DNA from: Comamonas odontotermitis
Lineage (GTDB): Bacteria; Pseudomonadota; Gammaproteobacteria; Burkholderiales; Burkholderiaceae_C
Assembly (NCBI RefSeq): GCF_014207855.1
Contig: NZ_JACHKZ010000005.1
Span: 1-64,000 of the forward strand
Direction: 5' to 3'
DNA length: 64,000 bases
Shown: in pieces, positions 43,701 to 51,884 of the stretch
How positions within the stretch are numbered: position 1 is the stretch's first letter
Layout: the number at the start of each line of letters is the position of its first letter
Notes under the pieces: model-generated
Database searches by the model: none
The model's input: the letters and a program-made list of their open reading frames with translations, nothing else
Told to the model about the DNA's origin: nothing
Program-made: the position numbers and the translations under genes

Positions 43701-44480
43701 GTGGCCTATGAAATGATCGAAGTGCGTGTCGAAGCCGAAAAGGTCGGCGTCATCACGCTCAACCGCCCCAAGGCACTGAATGCGCTCAACGACCAGCTGA
43801 TGAACGAGCTGGGCGACGCGCTCAAGCAGTTTGACGCCGACAAGCGCATTGGCTGCATGATCATCACCGGCAGCGAAAAGGCCTTTGCCGCGGGCGCCGA
43901 CATCGGTGCCATGGCCAAGTACAGCTTTGCCGATGCCTATGGCGGCGACTACATCACCCGCAACTGGGAAACCATCCGCTCCATCCGCAAGCCGGTGATT
44001 GCAGCGGTGTCCGGCTACGCGCTGGGCGGCGGCTGCGAGCTGGCCATGATGTGCGATTTCATCATCGCAGCCGACAACGCACGCTTTGGCCAGCCCGAGA
44101 TCAAGCTGGGCGTGATTCCCGGCGCCGGTGGCACGCAGCGCCTGCCGCGCGCCGTGGGCAAGGCCAAGGCCATGGACATGGCCCTGACCGGCCGCATGAT
44201 GAGCGCCGAAGAAGCCGAGCGCGCCAGCCTGGTCAGCCGCGTGGTGCCGCTGGACAAGCTGATGGAAGAAACCCTGGGCGCGGCCATCATCATCAGCGGC
44301 TTCTCGCAGCTGGCCGTGATGGCTGCCAAGGAATCGGTCAACCGCGCCTTTGAAGGCAGCCTCAACGATGGCGTGATGTTTGAGCGACGCCTGTTCCACG
44401 CGCTGTTTGCCACCAACGACCAGAAGGAAGGCATGGATGCCTTCGTGAACAAGCGCGAAGCCAAGTTCACGCACAGCTGA
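43701..44480 (+). CDS. Enoyl-CoA hydratase
   Basis: This 259-residue crotonase-fold enzyme hydrates enoyl-CoA in beta-oxidation. The oxyanion hole is in [12 protein letters not shown] and [20 protein letters not shown], the catalytic Glu in [24 protein letters not shown] at 43701 with GGAG 7 nt upstream gives the usual N-terminus ([20 protein letters not shown]). The earlier in-frame ATG at 43584 would add an unrelated 39 residues. Confidence 0.92.
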   Translation: MAYEMIEVRVEAEKVGVITLNRPKALNALNDQLMNELGDALKQFDADKRIGCMIITGSEKAFAAGADIGAMAKYSFADAYGGDYITRNWETIRSIRKPVIAAVSGYALGGGCELAMMCDFIIAADNARFGQPEIKLGVIPGAGGTQRLPRAVGKAKAMDMALTGRMMSAEEAERASLVSRVVPLDKLMEETLGAAIIISGFSQLAVMAAKESVNRAFEGSLNDGVMFERRLFHALFATNDQKEGMDAFVNKREAKFTHS

Positions 44481-44548
44481 TCAATAACTGATTAATGGCT
44501 GGCCGATAGCTGACTGATAGCCGGTCGGGCATTTCAGGCACCAAAGAA

Positions 44549-44577
44549 AAACGCCGCATGACGCGGCGTTTTTTGCT
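44549..44577 (+). terminator. Terminator after the enoyl-CoA hydratase gene
   Basis: acgccgc-atgac-gcggcgt is followed by a T-run; A-rich on the other side, so it may also serve the convergent minus-strand gene. Confidence 0.8.
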
Positions 44578-44600
44578 TCCCCTCACACCCTCTCCCCATC

Positions 44601-45761
44601 TCAACTCAGAATCTGGCCATTCTGCGCCACCGTCACGATGTCGGTATAGGTATTGCCCTCTCGGGCGTCCTTGCCATAGCGAATACGCAGGCCACCCAGG
44701 TCGAAATCGCTCATGCTCTCCAGACCTGCGGTCACGCTGTCGCGGTCGACCCTTGCGCCTGCGCGGCGAATGCCTTCAGCCAGCACGCGGGCATCGGCAT
44801 AGCCTTCCAGGCTGACCAGCGAATCGCCGCTGAAATTGGATGCCCGCATGTCCGCACGATACTTGCGTGCCAGCTCGAACCGCTCTGCATTGGGTGGCGG
44901 CACGATCACCGAGAAAATCGGCCGCTCGGGCTGCTTGGCCATGGCGGCCAGATTGGGGGCGCTGCCGCCCAGGGACAGCGCAAAAGAGATTGCCGTGCCG
45001 CCCGCTGCGCGGTAGGCCTCATGGAAGGCAGGCAGCGTTCCCACCAGGCTCATGATCAGCACCTGCGCGGGCACGGCAGCCAGGGCCTTGGCGGCAGGGC
45101 CGACTTCGAGGCTGGCCGTACCGGGCGTGCTGGCAACGCCCACGGCCTTGATGTTGCGCCGCGCAAGCGCCGCATTGAAGCCATCGAGCACCGACAGACC
45201 AAACGGATCGTTGGGGTAGACCAGGGCGATCTGTTTTAGGTTGAGGGTGTCGGCAAAGCGCACCAGGCGCTCCAGTTCCACGTCGTAATTGGTGCGCACC
45301 CAGAACACGTTGTTGGCCCCGCGCTTGTGCAGCGCCGTGGTGCCCGAGTTGGGCCCAACGATGGGCACCGTGCGCACGGCATTCATCACCTCGGTGGTCT
45401 GGCGCGTACCCTGGGGGTGCAGCAAGGCCACCACGCCTGCATCCGAGGCAAACTTGAGCGCGTTTTCCTTGGCCTTGGCCGGGTTGAACTCGTCGTCAGC
45501 CATCACCAGCTCGACCTGGCGACCGTTGATGCCGCCCGCGCGGTTGATGGCATTGAAGCAGGCCTGCGCCCCCTGGAACAGACCCTGGCCATTGGGCTTT
45601 TCCACCCCGCTGTTGGCAAAGGTGGCTGCCACGCGGATGGGCGCGGACTGCGAGCGCGCAATGTACGGCGCTCCGGCAATCAGCGCCCCGGACGTCTGAA
45701 TCCATTGGCGGCGCGACCATTGCCGCTGCCCGGCTACCTTGTTCTTTTCTGGCGTCTGCAT
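44601..45761 (-). CDS. Tat-exported branched-chain amino acid-type ABC substrate-binding protein
   Basis: This 386-residue periplasmic binding protein is of the LivK/Leu-Ile-Val family. The signal has a twin-arginine motif (WSRRQWIQTSGALIAGAP), so Tat export is likely. The mature part carries NINRAGGINGRQVELVMADD-like and VALLHPQGTRQTTEVMNAV, PNSGTTALHKRGANNVFWVR segments typical of Peripla_BP_6. No permease or ATPase genes flank it, so it is an orphan receptor or sensor. The ligand is unknown. Confidence 0.87.
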   Translation of the reverse strand: MQTPEKNKVAGQRQWSRRQWIQTSGALIAGAPYIARSQSAPIRVAATFANSGVEKPNGQGLFQGAQACFNAINRAGGINGRQVELVMADDEFNPAKAKENALKFASDAGVVALLHPQGTRQTTEVMNAVRTVPIVGPNSGTTALHKRGANNVFWVRTNYDVELERLVRFADTLNLKQIALVYPNDPFGLSVLDGFNAALARRNIKAVGVASTPGTASLEVGPAAKALAAVPAQVLIMSLVGTLPAFHEAYRAAGGTAISFALSLGGSAPNLAAMAKQPERPIFSVIVPPPNAERFELARKYRADMRASNFSGDSLVSLEGYADARVLAEGIRRAGARVDRDSVTAGLESMSDFDLGGLRIRYGKDAREGNTYTDIVTVAQNGQILS

Positions 45762-46010
45762 GGCGCCTTCTCCTTGAGTGGTTTCTTGCGGAACCGTGGG
45801 CTATTTCCGTCCCAGCGGTCGATAAAGCAGGCGCCACTATTGGGAAAAGCCTACATATTGTCAACAAAAATTACATATGCGCGCATGATCTTTTACACAC
45901 TCGGGTTTGTCGTTATTGATGAATATCCGGGGCTATGCGAATCCGCATGGATGATCCATACGGCTGCCTGCAAAAGTGCCGCGAAATTTCTTCGGGCTGA
46001 AATTTCGATA
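45762..46010. other. Intergenic promoter region upstream of tRNA-Met and the orphan receptor
   Basis: No gene is supported. Visible elements are a 10-bp palindrome atgcgcgcat at 45877-45886 and a spaced inverted repeat cgaaattt...aaatttcg at 45982-46007, which overlaps the expected -35 area of the tRNA promoter. Confidence 0.4.
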
Positions 46011-46016
46011 TATAAT
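46011..46016 (+). promoter_or_regulatory. -10 box (TATAAT) of the first tRNA-Met
   Basis: A perfect TATAAT lies 11 bp before the mature 5' end of the tRNA. A matching -35 is not clear. Confidence 0.55.
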
Positions 46017-46027
46017 GGCGCTCTGCC

Positions 46028-46104
46028 GGTCGTATAGCTCAGTTGGTTAGAGCGCAGCATTCATAATGCTGATGTCGTAGGTTCAAGTCCCACTACGACC
46101 ACCA
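46028..46104 (+). tRNA. tRNA-Met (CAT anticodon), copy 1
   Basis: This 77-nt gene folds into a cloverleaf. The acceptor stem is ggtcgta/tacgacc, the D-arm is around gctcagttggttagagc, the anticodon loop is ttcataa with CAT, the T-arm contains ggttcaagtcc, and the CCA end is encoded. CAT can specify elongator Met, initiator Met or lysidine-modified Ile. The paired first acceptor base rules against an initiator; elongator Met is most likely, Ile2 not excluded. Confidence 0.93.
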
Positions 46105-46110
46105 GACAAC

Positions 46111-46145
46111 AAACCGCAGTGTTCGCAAGAGCACTGCGGTTTTTC
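46111..46145 (+). terminator. Terminator after tRNA-Met copy 1
   Basis: aaaccgcagtg and cactgcggttt arms with a 10-base loop are followed by Ts. Confidence 0.8.
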
Positions 46146-46281
46146 TTTGTGCAGATGCATTTCAGGCCTCAAAAATGCCGTTCGCTGGTACCTTGCCGTG
46201 CGCGTGCACCCTGCACCTGTGGCGAAAAAGAGCGCAATTGTGCCGCAGCGTGCCGACTTTGCCCCTACAATGCGCCCTCCT

Positions 46282-46358
46282 GGTCGTATAGCTCAGTTGG
46301 TTAGAGCGCAGCATTCATAATGCTGATGTCGTAGGTTCAAGTCCCACTACGACCACCA
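46282..46358 (+). tRNA. tRNA-Met (CAT anticodon), copy 2
   Basis: This 77-nt gene is identical to copy 1 in the mature region, including the encoded CCA, and carries the same CAT anticodon. A TACAAT box lies 10 bp upstream (46266-46271). The 3' flank (gacaacaaa followed by a ccgcagtg hairpin) is nearly the same as that of copy 1, indicating a tandem duplication that included the terminator. Confidence 0.93.
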
Positions 46359-46364
46359 GACAAC

Positions 46365-46400
46365 AAAGCCGCAGTGTTTGCACAGAACACTGCGGCTTTT
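46365..46400 (+). terminator. Terminator after tRNA-Met copy 2
   Basis: aaagccgcagtgtt and aacactgcggcttt pair around a 7-base loop and end in Ts. It is a diverged copy of the terminator behind copy 1. Confidence 0.8.
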
Positions 46401-46528
46401 GCTTTTGGTGTTGCGCGGCAACGCCGCCTGCCTCCACCAGATCGCCAGCAATTGCAGCGCAAGAATGTCGAGGCACGGAAAAAGCTGCGGCGTTACAGTG
46501 CAAGCATTCCATCTGACGGAAGCTTGCC

Positions 46529-47125
46529 ATGCAACACATCACTCTGCTCCCTACCCCGCCACGCGCGCCAGCGCAGTTGCACTACAGCGTGGTGCCCTGT
46601 TCGCTGGGGCTGGTGCTGATTGCTACCCGCAGCGATGCGCCCACCGCCCCTGGCCAGCGACTGCCGCCCCTGGCCGTGCTGTACTTTGGCGACGAGGCAG
46701 CGCCCCTGGTGGCAGAGCTGGCGCAGTGCTACCCCAAATCCGCCCTGGTGCACGACGACGCGGGCCTCGCCGCACTGGCGCAGGCCGTGCAAGCGGCGCT
46801 GCAGACGCCTGCGCTGGCAGCGCAGGTGCCCCTGGTGCTGGGGGGCACGGCGTTCCAGCAGAAGGTGTGGCAGGCCCTGTGCCAGATTCCGCCGGGCCAG
46901 ACCCGCAGCTACAGCGAACTGACGGCGCTTCTGGGTGACCCCAAGGCCGTGCGGGCCGTGGGCCGGGCCAATGGCGCCAATGAAATCTCGCTGCTGGTGC
47001 CCTGCCATCGGGTGATTGGCAAGAACGGCTCGCTCACCGGCTACCGCTGGGGGCTGGAGCGCAAGCATGCCTTGCTTGCCACCGAGGGGTTTGCCTCCCA
47101 GACGCAGCAAAAAGAGCTGATCTGA
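46529..47125 (+). CDS. ogt: Methylated-DNA--[protein]-cysteine S-methyltransferase
   Basis: This 198-residue suicide enzyme removes alkyl groups from O6-alkylguanine. The active-site PCHRV motif has Cys159, preceded by RAVGRANGANEISLLV and followed by GKNGSLTGYRWGLERK. The N-terminal domain is the short ribonuclease-like Ogt type, with no Ada regulatory part. It sits directly upstream of alkB, a repair pairing. Confidence 0.92.
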   Translation: MQHITLLPTPPRAPAQLHYSVVPCSLGLVLIATRSDAPTAPGQRLPPLAVLYFGDEAAPLVAELAQCYPKSALVHDDAGLAALAQAVQAALQTPALAAQVPLVLGGTAFQQKVWQALCQIPPGQTRSYSELTALLGDPKAVRAVGRANGANEISLLVPCHRVIGKNGSLTGYRWGLERKHALLATEGFASQTQQKELI

Positions 47126-47181
47126 TCAAAACCGCTAAAGCTTTCACCCCGTAGGCATAGCACGCTATCAAAATCATAGTA

Positions 47182-47847
47182 ATGCAAGACCTGTTCAGCA
47201 CTGACGACACCATTGACAGCCCAGCGTGGGAACGCATTGCCATCGGCAAGCAGGCCTGCGTGCTGCGCGGTTTTGCGCTGCGCTGGCAACAGGCCCTGCT
47301 CGATGAATTGACGCACATCACCAGCCAGGCGCCGTTTCGCCACCTCATCACCCCCGGCGGGCGCCACATGCAGGTGGCGATGACCAATTGCGGCCATTTC
47401 GGCTGGTACAGCGACCGACTGGGTTACCGCTATGTGCGGGCCGATCCGCTGAGCGGCCAGCCCTGGCCTGCCATGCCATCGAGCTTCATCGAACTGGCCG
47501 CGCAGGCCGCCGACGCAGCGGCGCTACCCGCCTTTGCGCCCAATGCCTGCCTCATCAACCGCTACACGGTGGGCACGCGCCTCACGCTGCACCAGGACGA
47601 AGGCGATGCCAGCCAACCGATCGTCTCCGTCTCGCTGGGCCTGCCCGCCATTTTTCTGTGGGGAGGCCATGAGCGCGGCGATGCCACGCAAAAACTGCCC
47701 CTGCAGCACGGCGACGTGGTGGTGTGGGGAGGCGTGGACCGCATGCGCTACCACGGCGTGATGCCGGTCAAGGACGGGGCAAGCCCCGTGGCGCATCCGC
47801 TGCTGGCGGGGCAACGGATCAACCTGACCTTCCGCCGCGCGGGCTGA
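47182..47847 (+). CDS. alkB: Alkylated DNA repair dioxygenase AlkB
   Basis: This 221-residue Fe(II)/2-oxoglutarate dioxygenase demethylates 1-methyladenine and 3-methylcytosine in DNA. The iron ligands are His137 and Asp139 in LTLHQDEGD and His191 in RYHGVMP; the 2-oxoglutarate arginines are in RINLTFRRAG at the C-terminus. NACLINRYTVGTRLTLH is the conserved substrate-lid region. It lies 56 bp after ogt on the same strand and is probably cotranscribed. Confidence 0.94.
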   Translation: MQDLFSTDDTIDSPAWERIAIGKQACVLRGFALRWQQALLDELTHITSQAPFRHLITPGGRHMQVAMTNCGHFGWYSDRLGYRYVRADPLSGQPWPAMPSSFIELAAQAADAAALPAFAPNACLINRYTVGTRLTLHQDEGDASQPIVSVSLGLPAIFLWGGHERGDATQKLPLQHGDVVVWGGVDRMRYHGVMPVKDGASPVAHPLLAGQRINLTFRRAG

Positions 47848-47863
47848 CCCGGCGCGCGGGCCA

Positions 47864-47897
47864 ACAAAAAAGCCCCGCGCGCGGTGCACGCGGGGCA
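47864..47897 (-). terminator. Terminator between alkB and the deaminase gene
   Basis: gccccgcg and cgcggggc arms flank a 9-base loop, with a T-run on the minus-strand side. It ends the minus-strand purine cluster and may also slow plus-strand readthrough. Confidence 0.7.
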
Positions 47898-47926
47898 ACA
47901 GGAGCCTGGCAATCTGCAGTACAGGG

Positions 47927-48418
47927 TCAGCCGGCAGAAACGGCCTTCTGCCACGCGTCGTACAGGTCTTCGCCCTCATCGCGCACCCGGTGGCTGACCA
48001 GCGCCATCTCGCGCTCGCCCTCTGGTTTGGCCAGTTGCTCGTAGCCGCGCGCGGCAGACAGGTCGTAGGGCTCGCCGTCTTCATTGGAGTAAGCGTAGTA
48101 CACCGTCTTCACGCCAGCCAGCAGCATGGCCGTGTAGCACATGGTGCAGGGGTAGCCGCTGGCGTACACCACCGCGCCCGACAGATCGGTGCTGCCCTGG
48201 GCCTTGGCGGCCATGCGTACCGCCTGCATTTCTGCGTGGGCGGACGGGTCGCACAGCTCGTCCACCTGGTTCACGGCCCGGGCCAGCACCCGGCCGTCCT
48301 TGACCAGCACGGCGCCAAAGGGCCAGGTCGCCTGCTTGCGGCCCTTGACGTTGCCCATGGCCAGTCGTATGGATTCGATCAGGTACTTGCCGGTGTCATT
48401 GTTGTGGTCGTTGCTCAT
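47927..48418 (-). CDS. Nucleoside deaminase, guanine-deaminase-like
   Basis: This 163-residue zinc enzyme is of the cytidine/deoxycytidylate deaminase superfamily. The zinc ligands and catalytic Glu are in DPSAHAEMQAVRMA and SGYPCTMCYTAML. The opening WPFGAVLVKDGRVLARAVNQ resembles the Bacillus guanine deaminase group. Placement next to hydroxyisourate hydrolases supports guanine-to-xanthine conversion feeding urate breakdown. ATG 48418 is chosen. Substrate is inferred from context. Confidence 0.78.
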   Translation of the reverse strand: MSNDHNNDTGKYLIESIRLAMGNVKGRKQATWPFGAVLVKDGRVLARAVNQVDELCDPSAHAEMQAVRMAAKAQGSTDLSGAVVYASGYPCTMCYTAMLLAGVKTVYYAYSNEDGEPYDLSAARGYEQLAKPEGEREMALVSHRVRDEGEDLYDAWQKAVSAG

Positions 48419-48449
48419 GAAATCATTCCCTCGGATGGAAAAACAAGGA

Positions 48450-48785
48450 TCAGCTGCCTCGGTAGGTGTTGAAGAACCATGGCGAGCACAGCATGGGTAC
48501 GTGGTAGTGCTGGGCCGCGTCAAAGATGGAAAAGCGCACCAGCACCTCGTCCGACAGGGCTGTGGGCTCCTTGAAATGCTCGCCAACGTAAAAGCGCAGC
48601 TCGAAATCACCGGTGCGCGCGGCGGCAGCTGCCATCATGGGCGCATCGGTGCGGCCATCGGCGTTGGTTCGCGTGCTGGTGAGGCGCTGCGCCGGGGTGT
48701 GCGCAAGGTCATACAACTCCACCCGCATGCCGCTGATGGGGCGGCCGGTGGTGAGGTTGAGTACATGGGTGCTGATGCCTGCCAT
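48450..48785 (-). CDS. 5-hydroxyisourate hydrolase
   Basis: This 111-residue transthyretin-related enzyme converts 5-hydroxyisourate to OHCU in urate degradation. The N-terminal GISTHVLNLTTGRPISGMRV with catalytic His, a conserved Arg in RVELYD or LTSTRTNADGR, and the C-terminal YHVPMLCSPWFFNTYRGS with the YRGS tetrapeptide are diagnostic. AAGGAA precedes the ATG at 48785. It is cytoplasmic. Confidence 0.93.
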   Translation of the reverse strand: MAGISTHVLNLTTGRPISGMRVELYDLAHTPAQRLTSTRTNADGRTDAPMMAAAAARTGDFELRFYVGEHFKEPTALSDEVLVRFSIFDAAQHYHVPMLCSPWFFNTYRGS

Positions 48786-48814
48786 GGCGTTCCTTTCGAT
48801 AGCGTTGCGGCGGC

Positions 48815-49384
48815 TCAACTGCCGCGCGAGTAGGTGTAGCTCCAGGGGCCGAACTGGATCGGCAGGTGGATGCGCTCTGCGGCATTGGTGATCTGAAAGC
48901 GCACCGGCAGCTTGGAGAGGAACGGCGGCCGCGGCAACTGGGCGCCCTTGGCGGCAAAATACGCATCCACATGCAGCAGCAGCTCGTAGCGGCCGGTGCG
49001 GTAGCTGTCGTCGATCAAAAGCGGCTCATCAGCACGGCCATTGGCGTTGATGGTGAAGCTGCGCACCAGCACATAAGCATCTCCATCCCAGCGCGAAAAA
49101 TCGATGCGCAGGCCGGTGGCGGCCATGCCGTGGTAGGTGTCGATGGTGTGCACCGTCAGCCGCGGGCTTGCACCATGCAGCACGATGGGGCCGGTGCCCT
49201 GCGCGGGCGCAGCAGGCGCATCGGCTGCCAGCGCACCCCGCGCAGCCACCAGGGCCGAGGCGCCCAAGGCAAGGCTACTCAGGGCAAACTGACGGCGCGC
49301 CGGAGCCTGGGGCAGGCCAATCTGGGGCAGGCCACCCTGGGGCTGGGCGCACTGTGGCGTGGAGGAATGTGATGTCTGGGTCAT
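48815..49384 (-). CDS. Exported transthyretin-like 5-hydroxyisourate hydrolase paralogue
   Basis: This 189-residue protein has an N-terminal export signal (ARRQFALSSLALGASALVAA), Tat-like by its RR and following hydrophobic stretch. A transthyretin/HIU-hydrolase fold follows (LTVHTIDTYHGMAATGLRID, HLPIQFGPWSYTYSRGS). The catalytic tail YRGS is replaced by YSRGS, and the His of the THV motif lies in TVHTIDT. It may act in the periplasm or be non-catalytic. GAGGAGA precedes ATG 49384. It is in operon with the cytoplasmic paralogue. Confidence 0.85.
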   Translation of the reverse strand: MTQTSHSSTPQCAQPQGGLPQIGLPQAPARRQFALSSLALGASALVAARGALAADAPAAPAQGTGPIVLHGASPRLTVHTIDTYHGMAATGLRIDFSRWDGDAYVLVRSFTINANGRADEPLLIDDSYRTGRYELLLHVDAYFAAKGAQLPRPPFLSKLPVRFQITNAAERIHLPIQFGPWSYTYSRGS

Positions 49385-49408
49385 GAACCGGTCTCCTCGG
49401 GTGCGGCC

Positions 49409-50752
49409 TCAGCGGCCCTGGCCTTTGCGGCGCTGCATGCGGGCAATGAAGGCAATGGCAAGAACCGCTGCGAGCGCTTCCACAATCGCCACCAGGTACA
49501 AGCCCGGCGCCACCTTGCCGGTGGATGCCTTGATCAGGCCCATCAGGTAAGGTGCGCCAAAACCTGCCAGATTGGCCACCGAATTGATCAGCGCCACACC
49601 CACGGCTGCGGCGCCTCCGCTCAGCAGCATATTGGGCATCTGCCAGAACACGGGAATCGCGCTCATCGTGCCGATGAGGGCCAGCACCATGGCCGTGAGC
49701 GCCAGCACCACCGGAATGCTGGCCATGCCCATGGTGATGGCCAGCGCCAGCATACCGGCAGCGCCCAGCAGGGCCGAGCCCGCAAAATGCCAGCGCACCT
49801 CGCCGCGCTGGTCCGAATGGCGGCCATTGAGCACCATGCCCGCAGCGCCCAGCAGATAGGCGGCGCCTGCGATCCAGCCCACTTCCATGGGGGTGGTAAA
49901 GCCCGCTTCTCGAATGACGGTCGGCATCCAGAAGGTCAGCGTGGAATTGGCGCACAGCAGACAGAAGAACACGGCAATCAGCAGCCACACCATGGGGTTG
50001 CCGAACAGGGTGCGCCAATCGCTGTCGCGCTCGCCCTGGGCTTTCTGGTCAAGCTCCAGCTGCTGGCGTACGATGGCGCGGTCCGCGTCGGTCAGCCACT
50101 TGGCCTGCTCGGGGCGGTCGGTCATGTAGAAATAGGCCACGACACCTGCCAGGACCGAAGGAATGCCTTCGATGATGAACAGCCACTGCCACCCGTGCAT
50201 GCCGTGGGCACCGGCCGTCCAGGTCATGATGCCGCCCGCCAGCGGGCCGCCCAGCACACCGGCAATGGCCGAGGCCGACATGAAGGTGCCAAACGCCTTG
50301 GCGCGGCGCTTCGATGGATACCAGTAGGTCAGGTACAGGATGACGCCGGGGTAGAACCCTGCCTCGAAGGCGCCCAGCAGAAAGCGCAGGATGTAGAACT
50401 GCGTGGGCGTCGTCACCCAGGCCTGCAGAATGCAGATGATGCCCCAGCCGATGGTGATGCGCATCACCGTCTTCTTGGCGCCGATCTTCTGCAGCAGCAT
50501 GTTGGAAGGCACCTCGAACAGGAAGTAGCCGATGAAGAAGATGCCCGCGCCCAGGCCGTAGACGGCTTCGCTGAACTTCAGGTCATCGAGCATCTGCAGC
50601 TTGGCAAAACCGATGTTGACGCGGTCCAGCCAGGCCAGCACCCACAGCACACCCAGAAAGGGCAACAGCCGCCAGGAGATCTTGGAATAGGTGGCGTCGA
50701 CCTCGTCGATGGAGGACGCCGCACCACTGAGGGGCACACTTTGAGCGTTCAT
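49409..50752 (-). CDS. MFS transporter, anion:cation symporter type
   Basis: This 447-residue major-facilitator carrier has about 12 membrane helices. LPFLGVLWVLAWLDRVNIGF is the typical ACS-family first helix and LGAFEAGFYPGVILYLTYWY the fourth. Relatives move organic anions such as tartrate, phthalate and allantoate. Position at the head of the urate operon suggests a urate or ureide carrier. ATG 50752 (AAGGA upstream) is preferred over the longer in-frame start. Confidence 0.86.
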   Translation of the reverse strand: MNAQSVPLSGAASSIDEVDATYSKISWRLLPFLGVLWVLAWLDRVNIGFAKLQMLDDLKFSEAVYGLGAGIFFIGYFLFEVPSNMLLQKIGAKKTVMRITIGWGIICILQAWVTTPTQFYILRFLLGAFEAGFYPGVILYLTYWYPSKRRAKAFGTFMSASAIAGVLGGPLAGGIMTWTAGAHGMHGWQWLFIIEGIPSVLAGVVAYFYMTDRPEQAKWLTDADRAIVRQQLELDQKAQGERDSDWRTLFGNPMVWLLIAVFFCLLCANSTLTFWMPTVIREAGFTTPMEVGWIAGAAYLLGAAGMVLNGRHSDQRGEVRWHFAGSALLGAAGMLALAITMGMASIPVVLALTAMVLALIGTMSAIPVFWQMPNMLLSGGAAAVGVALINSVANLAGFGAPYLMGLIKASTGKVAPGLYLVAIVEALAAVLAIAFIARMQRRKGQGR

Positions 50753-50820
50753 TGCAAGTCCTTGTCTCGGGAATTTGTAGTTGGGGTTTGCGAACGCTTG
50801 CATGGTCGCGGCTTGCGGCA

Positions 50821-50868
50821 ATATGCGAAACTAGCCAGCTGCTATGAGCCGCATAGCAAAACGCATAT
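50821..50868. promoter_or_regulatory. Nested inverted repeats, candidate LysR-type binding region
   Basis: In the 131-bp space between the MFS gene and the divergent lysR gene, gctatg-agccg-catagc (50841-50857) sits inside an outer pair atatgcg (50821) and cgcatat (50862). LysR regulators commonly bind interrupted dyads of this type in divergent promoters. Inferred. Confidence 0.45.
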
Positions 50869-50883
50869 TCATAGGGAAAACAC

Positions 50884-51816
50884 GTGTCTCGCAGCGAAGA
50901 TCCATTCGATACCTACCTGCTGCGTGTGCTATGCACATTGATCCATGAAAAGAGTGTGTCGCGCGCCGCCATACGGCTGAACCAGTCGCAACCGGCCATC
51001 AGTGCCGCGCTGCGGCGGCTGCGGGCCATCTTCAACGATCCGCTGCTGGTGCGTGACAAGAACCGCATGGTGCCCACGGCGCGGGCGCTGCAGGCGGTGG
51101 AGCAGGCGCGCGCTGCGCTGGGCCTGATCGATGGGCTACTCACCTCGGGCAAGGAGTTCGCTGCCGAGACCACGCAGCAGCGCTTTACCATTGCCACGCC
51201 CGACTACCTGGCGCCGCCCTTCATGGCGCGCGTCGTCCAGCTCATGCGCGCCCAGGCGCCCGGGGCGCGGCTTGCCATACTTCCGCTGGGGCAGAACTTC
51301 GACTACGAGCAGGCCCTGCAGAATGCCGAGGTGGACATCGTCATCGGCAACTGGCCCAGTCCGCCGGAGCACCTGCACATCTCCACGCTGATCGAGGACG
51401 AGGTGGTCTGCCTCATGGATGCCAGCCACCCGCTGGCCGCGCCGGAAGAGCTCACGGCAGAGCGCTACCTGCAGGCAGCGCATGTGGTGTTCACGCCCTA
51501 CTCGCCCGACCAGCGCGGGGTGGTGGAATCGAGCCTGGGCACCATGCGGGTGAGCCGCGACGGCCGCGTGCAATGCACCTACTTCTCGCAGGCCCCCGAT
51601 CTGCTGGTGGGCACCGACCTGCTGCTGACCACCAGCCGCCACTTCGCCGCCTACCACGCCCGGCGCCTGCCCCTGGCCATGCTGCCGCTGCCGGTGGGCA
51701 GCCGCACCATGCGCTTCTACCAGCTGTGGCATTCGTCGCGGCACCGCGATGCCTCCCATATCTGGCTGCGCGGCCTGCTGGGCCAGGCATCGCAGGCCTT
51801 GGCAGAGCGGGCGTAG
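50884..51816 (+). CDS. LysR family transcriptional regulator, divergent from urate operon
   Basis: This 310-residue LTTR has an N-terminal helix-turn-helix (SVSRAAIRLNQSQPAISAALRR in two parts) and a periplasmic-binding-like effector domain (TIATPDYLAPPFMARVVQLM). The start is GTG 50884. It lies between the minus-strand deaminase/HIUase/MFS operon and uraD, so it likely activates urate catabolism. The inducer is unknown. Confidence 0.88.
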   Translation: MSRSEDPFDTYLLRVLCTLIHEKSVSRAAIRLNQSQPAISAALRRLRAIFNDPLLVRDKNRMVPTARALQAVEQARAALGLIDGLLTSGKEFAAETTQQRFTIATPDYLAPPFMARVVQLMRAQAPGARLAILPLGQNFDYEQALQNAEVDIVIGNWPSPPEHLHISTLIEDEVVCLMDASHPLAAPEELTAERYLQAAHVVFTPYSPDQRGVVESSLGTMRVSRDGRVQCTYFSQAPDLLVGTDLLLTTSRHFAAYHARRLPLAMLPLPVGSRTMRFYQLWHSSRHRDASHIWLRGLLGQASQALAERA

Positions 51817-51884
51817 CCGGATGCTATACGGGCTATAACAAGCCAGGACTGTGAGGCGGGAGACGCGCTTTCTACACTGGCTCC

